Assembly: GCA_023252335.1 (NCBI GenBank)
Contig: JAJPEA010000075.1
Span: 1 to 8,953 of the forward strand
DNA: 8,953 bases
From: Nitrosotalea sp.
Lineage (GTDB): Archaea; Thermoproteota; Nitrososphaeria; Nitrososphaerales; Nitrosopumilaceae
Direction: 5' to 3'
The first letter of the stretch is position 1, and each line of letters begins with the position of its first letter. Position numbers and translations under genes: made by a program. Under the pieces are notes generated by a model, which saw only the letters and a list, made by a program, of their open reading frames with translations, did no database searches and was not told the DNA's origin. Positions 5,981-8,953 of the stretch are shown here, piece after piece.

Positions 5981-6005
5981 TTTTAAATTTACCTATTTAA
6001 GGATA
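5981..6005 (-). promoter_or_regulatory. Regulator promoter: TTTAAAA box plus copy B of the shared 19-bp sequence
   Basis: On the minus strand TATCCTTAAATAGGTAAAT (plus 5987-6005) runs directly into TTTAAAAGG. The TTTAAAA box is centred about 27 bp before ATG 5957, the expected distance for leaderless transcription. If instead CTTAAATAGG is the TATA box, the TSS would be near 5971 with a leader of about 14 nt. The 19-bp part matches 3761-3779 at 18 of 19 positions. Confidence 0.55.
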
Positions 6006-6083
6006 ATCTATTATAACTTCCCCACGTAAAGGAAAAATTAGATGGTTTTCATTGCACGAGTGATTTACGAATTCAATTATCAG

Positions 6084-6091
6084 CATATAAG
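6084..6091 (+). promoter_or_regulatory. Candidate TATA box for the S-layer-like gene
   Basis: CATATAAG would put the TSS near 6112, with a leader of about 42 nt to ATG 6155. The 6006-6154 gap between the divergent regulator and this gene holds no ORF worth naming. Confidence 0.35.
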
Positions 6092-6154
6092 CAAAGCTGA
6101 CCCGTGGTAGATAAACACAAAACACCCAGAAACATCAAGTGAGAAATAAGAACA

Positions 6155-7630
6155 ATGTTCTATGGCATAAACAACGAATTTCGAAAAATGATCAAATCAA
6201 TTACTGTATCCGCGCTAATAATCAGCATGGTGTTTTCTTCAAACACAATACAGTATGCAAATGGGATGGATCCACTAGTTCCCAGAATTGAACCAATACA
6301 ACATGTTTCATCAAATCCTAATTTGTTTGTCTCTGCAGAAAATCCTACATTTCAAAATCATTTTGCAGGACCACAAGTAATTGAAGTAATAGTGATTGAT
6401 CCAGACATAAACCAATTAGATGAATCACATGGTGAACCTACAGTTACGGTCAATGGAAAACAACTCAGAGTAGCACAAGCTACTGATGGAAACTGGTATG
6501 GATATTTCGCAGACATGAAACAAGCTCAATATGCTGACGCTACACAACTGAGTAACTCTGGAAAAGGTTTAGATTTTGGACAATTTTGTTCTGCAAGTTC
6601 ATCTTCTGTAACAGGAGTTGATTTTTCACAGACCGAAGGAATAGCTGTTGCAAGGCATTTTAGTGGAGCATCAAACGGAACGCAACCATTAGGATCTTGC
6701 ACTGCAACTAATTTGGGCGGGACAACAAATCTTGTTGGCGGCACACTATTAGATCACGTAGTACGGCAAAATCAAACTCTAAACGGGCAATCTCCAGGAG
6801 GTAGACTGGGACAAATTTCTACAAACAACATAGCATTTTCAAATGCATGGCCGATAATACAATTATTTGATTTTTCAACATTTCCCACCAAAGTTACAGT
6901 TCAATACTATAAAGCGGGAGATGTACAACAGGTTGAACTTAATTTTGATCAAATTCCAGGAAAGATGATACGTGCGGTAGCTAACAGACCAGATTTTCCG
7001 CGCGGTTCTCAAGTTCAAGCTGATTTAATTGATCCGCAACTTAACATTGATCCAACTGAAGAGGATTCATGGACATGGGGAGCTTCTGTAAGCAATAACA
7101 CATTATTTTATCAAGCATTTGATAGAAATGGAAATCCGGATGCAGACGGAACTGCTGGAATGCAAAATCTGATAGGCAATCTCACATTATTCATGTTCAA
7201 TCACAATGGAAGACTAACAGAAAATCCACGACCTCAAGGCGTATCTGTTGCTTCATCTCAAAGTAATGGAATTCAAAAATTATTCAAGGATAGTAATGGA
7301 CACCTCAGAACTCAGTCAATCAGTGCCCAGTCCATCCCAGTTACAATACTTGAACTTGAACCAAATGTAGGAATCTTTGCAAGTTATGATTCAGGCGGAA
7401 TTGCAGATAGTAAGATACTAGATAATGCGCCAAGGGATGCATCATTTACTGCAACTTATAATGATGTGTCATACAGTGCAATAGTAAAGTTCCACACTGC
7501 AACGTTAACCATGGGTTTACCTTCTGAAAATATGCATGTAAATTCAAATCCACCAGTAAAACAAACTATGCTAAACCAGTCTCCAATAAATCCCATTTTT
7601 GTTGCATTTCTCAAGTTGATCATATCGTAA
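6155..7630 (+). CDS. Secreted S-layer-like Ig-domain protein (491 aa)
   Basis: The product has an N-terminal signal peptide (basic start near residues 10-14, hydrophobic core 16-29, likely cleavage near YANG, 34-37). It then has beta-rich, Asn/Gln/Thr/Ser-rich sequence with many N-x-S/T sequons (for example N174-G-T, N206-Q-T, N314-N-T, N342-L-T). Two related motifs, VIVIDPDINQLD (79-89) and ADLIDPQLNIDP (289-300), mark the starts of Ig-like modules with possible cation-binding Asp residues. The segment VTVNGKQLRVAQATDGNWYG (97-116), followed by FADMKQA and later G-x-DFGQFC (139-145), strongly recalls the N-terminal region of thaumarchaeal S-layer proteins. There are two Cys (145, 182), possibly a disulfide. 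The classical S-layer protein of this phylum is far longer, so this is a short paralog. The C-terminus ends hydrophobic (FVAFLKLIIS), perhaps an interaction or anchoring tail. ATG 6155 is used; ATG 6188 (Met12) gives a more standard signal peptide and is an alternative. Confidence 0.8.
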   Translation: MFYGINNEFRKMIKSITVSALIISMVFSSNTIQYANGMDPLVPRIEPIQHVSSNPNLFVSAENPTFQNHFAGPQVIEVIVIDPDINQLDESHGEPTVTVNGKQLRVAQATDGNWYGYFADMKQAQYADATQLSNSGKGLDFGQFCSASSSSVTGVDFSQTEGIAVARHFSGASNGTQPLGSCTATNLGGTTNLVGGTLLDHVVRQNQTLNGQSPGGRLGQISTNNIAFSNAWPIIQLFDFSTFPTKVTVQYYKAGDVQQVELNFDQIPGKMIRAVANRPDFPRGSQVQADLIDPQLNIDPTEEDSWTWGASVSNNTLFYQAFDRNGNPDADGTAGMQNLIGNLTLFMFNHNGRLTENPRPQGVSVASSQSNGIQKLFKDSNGHLRTQSISAQSIPVTILELEPNVGIFASYDSGGIADSKILDNAPRDASFTATYNDVSYSAIVKFHTATLTMGLPSENMHVNSNPPVKQTMLNQSPINPIFVAFLKLIIS

Positions 7631-7725
7631 AATCTACAGTACCAAAACAATTTCAATTACATCAGGCTCGATTTATTTGAAAAATCCAGCATGAGATTCT
7701 AGCATACAAGTCCATAAAATCAGAT

Positions 7726-8097
7726 TCAAACCTTGATGCCAATTACTACCGGTGTGCCCTTTCTATACACGGTAATTCCTATCAATTTTGCCATAAGGCC
7801 ATATTTTTTCTTGCGAAGTTTGGTTGCCTGTATTGATTCAGATTCGTTTGCAAAATATGCAGTTGCATCAACCCATTCTCCCTTTGGATTTCCTTTCATG
7901 TCAGATGGAACAATGCGAACATTCTTGTTGTAATTTAGGCGCTTGATTTTGCCTGTAGTCGAAGGTGTTGTAACATAGATTACTCCATTATCAATTACAA
8001 ACCAGACAGGAGTTTGTACTGGTTGATCATTATTTCTGTATGTTTCAAGATTGATATATTTTGCATCAAGAAATTGTGTTATGGTACCAGAAGACAT
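7726..8097 (-). CDS. PPOX-class split-barrel flavin/F420 oxidoreductase (Rv2061-like)
   Basis: The 123-aa product is a complete small split beta-barrel of the pyridoxamine-phosphate-oxidase superfamily. Features are INLETYRNNDQPVQTPVWF (15-33, first strands and substrate side), NGVIYVTTPSTTGKIKRL (37-54, with the T-x-x-GK-x-KR phosphate-binding stretch), NKNVRIVP (57-64) and SDMKGNPKGEWVDATAYF (65-82). The pattern matches the probable F420-dependent Rv2061-type branch; the cofactor may be F420 or FMN. Thaumarchaeota make F420, so F420 is plausible, but this is inference. The reaction and substrate are unknown; it probably acts as a cytoplasmic homodimer. The start at ATG 8097 is consistent with a TTTTAAT box about 32 bp upstream. 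The gene is convergent with the S-layer-like gene, 95 bp apart. Confidence 0.9.
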   Translation of the reverse strand: MSSGTITQFLDAKYINLETYRNNDQPVQTPVWFVIDNGVIYVTTPSTTGKIKRLNYNKNVRIVPSDMKGNPKGEWVDATAYFANESESIQATKLRKKKYGLMAKLIGITVYRKGTPVVIGIKV

Positions 8098-8124
8098 TTC
8101 CTGTAGACATTTAACATGAAACTA

Positions 8125-8133
8125 GATTAAAAG
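8125..8133 (-). promoter_or_regulatory. TATA box of the PPOX gene
   Basis: The minus strand reads CTTTTAATC, centred about 32 bp before ATG 8097. The predicted leader is roughly 7 nt, too short to make full use of the AGGA lying 2 nt before the ATG. Confidence 0.4.
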
Positions 8134-8161
8134 ATGGTGATAAAATAAAATCCAATCTGTT

Positions 8162-8407
8162 CTAGTTGGACATTGCCTTTGTACCTAAAACATCAAGACA
8201 TCTCCTGCATAGTTGGCTCTTAAATAAATTATTCATGTTAGTTATTTGGATATGTTTCATATCATCGGCAGTAAATGTATGTAAATGACAAATGGATTGT
8301 GTTGTATGTGACGGCAAAAAATGACTCTTCCCTGTAAGATGTCTGCTTCTTCCATAATATGTCCAGCCAGAGTCGACATCATTCATGACATCAAAACAGG
8401 ATTTCAA
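8162..8407 (-). CDS. Cys/His-rich small zinc-binding-like protein (74-81 aa)
   Basis: The minus-strand frame ends TAG at 8162-8164. From TTG 8407 it encodes 81 aa; from ATG 8386, 74 aa. I favour ATG 8386, because a TAAAATATTTT box (plus 8411-8421) lies about 30 bp upstream of it. Using TTG numbering, potential ligands are His29, His34, Cys40-His41-x-His43 and Cys67-x2-Cys70 (CRRCLDVL). The closing C-x2-C-L and the preceding H...C resemble the layout of small zinc-ribbon proteins found in viruses and prokaryotes, where a Cys pair is followed by Leu. The name and role are unknown. Its downstream neighbour on the same strand is the PPOX gene, which has its own promoter. Composition is coding-like, but a chance ORF is not excluded. 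Confidence 0.55.
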   Translation of the reverse strand: MKSCFDVMNDVDSGWTYYGRSRHLTGKSHFLPSHTTQSICHLHTFTADDMKHIQITNMNNLFKSQLCRRCLDVLGTKAMSN

Positions 8408-8410
8408 AGA

Positions 8411-8421
8411 TAAAATATTTT
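8411..8421 (-). promoter_or_regulatory. Candidate TATA box of the Cys/His-rich gene
   Basis: AAAATATTTTA on the minus strand is centred about 30 bp before ATG 8386, but only about 9 bp before TTG 8407. It therefore argues for the ATG start. Confidence 0.35.
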
Positions 8422-8483
8422 GCGTAGGAATTATTTGTTATAGTTATATAGTTGGCACTAGAGTACATGGTACAAAAAAATTT

Positions 8484-8636
8484 CTAGTCTCTTTTTGCAT
8501 GAAGATTGGATCTTGGTCCAGACCTTACATGAAAGTTAAAACAGCATTTACATTCCTTTTCAATACATTCTTGTTCCGTATAATGTCCACAAATGCCACA
8601 GTCGCAGTGCATCTGGATCTTCTCTACGCTACTCAA
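8484..8636 (-). CDS. 50-aa Cys-cluster mini-protein
   Basis: The minus-strand TTG at 8636 opens 50 codons ending TAG at 8484-8486; ATG 8612 (codon 9) would give 42 aa. The core reads H10-C11-D-C13-G-I-C16-G-H18-Y, then C24, C29-K-C31-C32 and N-F-H36. Seven Cys and three His fall within 27 residues, which is very unlikely by chance in AT-rich DNA and suggests two zinc ions or another metal. The N-terminus (SSVEKIQ) and C-terminus (RSGPRSN..KRD) are polar, so the protein is cytoplasmic. An upstream TTTTTATATC box (plus 8661-8670) is centred about 29 bp from TTG 8636, and GGTAGG lies close before the TTG. I cannot name the family, though similar tiny Cys-rich proteins are frequent in Thaumarchaeota. 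The overlapping plus-strand frame is a shadow. Confidence 0.65.
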   Translation of the reverse strand: MSSVEKIQMHCDCGICGHYTEQECIEKECKCCFNFHVRSGPRSNLHAKRD

Positions 8637-8660
8637 TTTCCTACCACATTAGTAAAAGTC

Positions 8661-8670
8661 GATATAAAAA
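8661..8670 (-). promoter_or_regulatory. TATA box of the Cys-cluster mini-gene
   Basis: The minus strand reads TTTTTATATC. Its spacing of about 29 bp to TTG 8636 implies a leader of only a few nucleotides and supports the TTG rather than the internal ATG. Confidence 0.45.
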
Positions 8671-8719
8671 AAGATCGCTCTATAGTTTATGCAAGATATA
8701 ATTTCACACATATGCATCG

Positions 8720-8806
8720 GTGAGATACGCAGTTACGTCGGTAGACAAGGCAGCACTTGCAAAGATAAGATCAAAATACGAATCTGTTAAAACTAGCAAA
8801 AACTGA
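8720..8806 (+). CDS. Possible 28-aa ORF, unknown
   Basis: From GTG 8720 a 28-codon frame reads MRYAVTSVDKAALAKIRSKY and ends with SVKTSKN before TGA 8804-8806. It is basic, soluble and coding-like in third positions. A GATATAATTT box (8695-8704) is about 21 bp upstream, slightly short of ideal. An in-frame TAA lies upstream, so it is not the tail of a longer intact gene. It may be a microprotein, a decayed gene end, or chance. Confidence 0.28.
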   Translation: MRYAVTSVDKAALAKIRSKYESVKTSKN

Positions 8807-8953
8807 TATTTTTCAACATAAAAAATATTTTGTAATCCAGTATACACTAGATACAATTTTGAATATAGAAAATTGAAAAAAGAAATGACGTATGATTGGT
8901 GTCGTGTATAGTCTCTATGTATTATGACTGACTGATGTATTGGGTTGTTAGTA
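8807..8953. other. AT-rich end of window, no gene seen
   Basis: Both strands are interrupted by frequent stops. I see no RNA-gene structure or repeat here. It is probably intergenic sequence leading to a gene beyond the window. Confidence 0.5.

Noticed and set aside
8385..8723. 112-codon plus-strand frame
   Set aside because: It overlaps two minus-strand Cys/His-rich genes and has an incoherent composition; the Cys-cluster pattern on the minus strand is much less likely by chance.

Overview
The window looks like chromosomal DNA of an ammonia-oxidising archaeon (Nitrososphaerota/Thaumarchaeota, most likely Nitrosopumilus/Nitrosotenuis-like). The reasons are strong A+T richness, short genes packed on both strands, archaeal TATA boxes about 25 bp upstream of start codons (leaderless or short-leader geometry), TTG/GTG starts beside ATG, several tiny Cys/His-rich proteins, a UbiA prenyltransferase, and a secreted protein resembling the N-terminal part of thaumarchaeal S-layer proteins. 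This is inferred from protein style and promoter layout. No rRNA, tRNA or other marker gene is present.

Layout. 1-829 (minus): 3'-truncated secreted YVTN beta-propeller protein with near-identical 126-bp repeats. 1104-1619 (plus): small P-loop kinase (AAA_33/zeta-like), overlapping tail to tail with a 43-aa zinc-binding mini-protein (1611-1742, minus). 1962-2312 (plus): membrane-anchored extracytoplasmic protein. 2401-2493 (minus): 30-aa microprotein with an ideal leaderless promoter. 2642-2905 (plus): helical 87-aa protein. 2962-3147 (minus): 61-aa acidic protein. 3331-3756 (minus): stand-alone CheY-like receiver. 3757-4062: AT-rich promoter region. 4063-4950 (plus): UbiA-family prenyltransferase, convergent with a 317-aa winged-helix regulator (5004-5957, minus). 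6155-7630 (plus): 491-aa S-layer-like secreted protein. 7726-8097 (minus): PPOX/F420-type flavin-fold oxidoreductase. 8162-8407 and 8484-8636 (minus): two further Cys/His-rich mini-proteins. 8720-8806: a doubtful 28-aa ORF. The end of the window is non-coding as far as I can see.

How they fit together. No long operon is visible. Most genes appear to have their own promoter, as is usual in these archaea. Two themes recur: cell surface (propeller, anchored protein, S-layer-like protein, isoprenoid lipid enzyme) and small regulators (receiver, winged-helix protein, three zinc mini-proteins). The most unexpected non-coding signal is a 19-bp sequence with one mismatch, in the same orientation, directly upstream of both minus-strand regulators (3761-3779 and 5987-6005). 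I see no CRISPR array, insertion sequence, integrase or defence cassette, and no convincing evidence of a wholly new system. The best leads are the microproteins and the shared promoter element.
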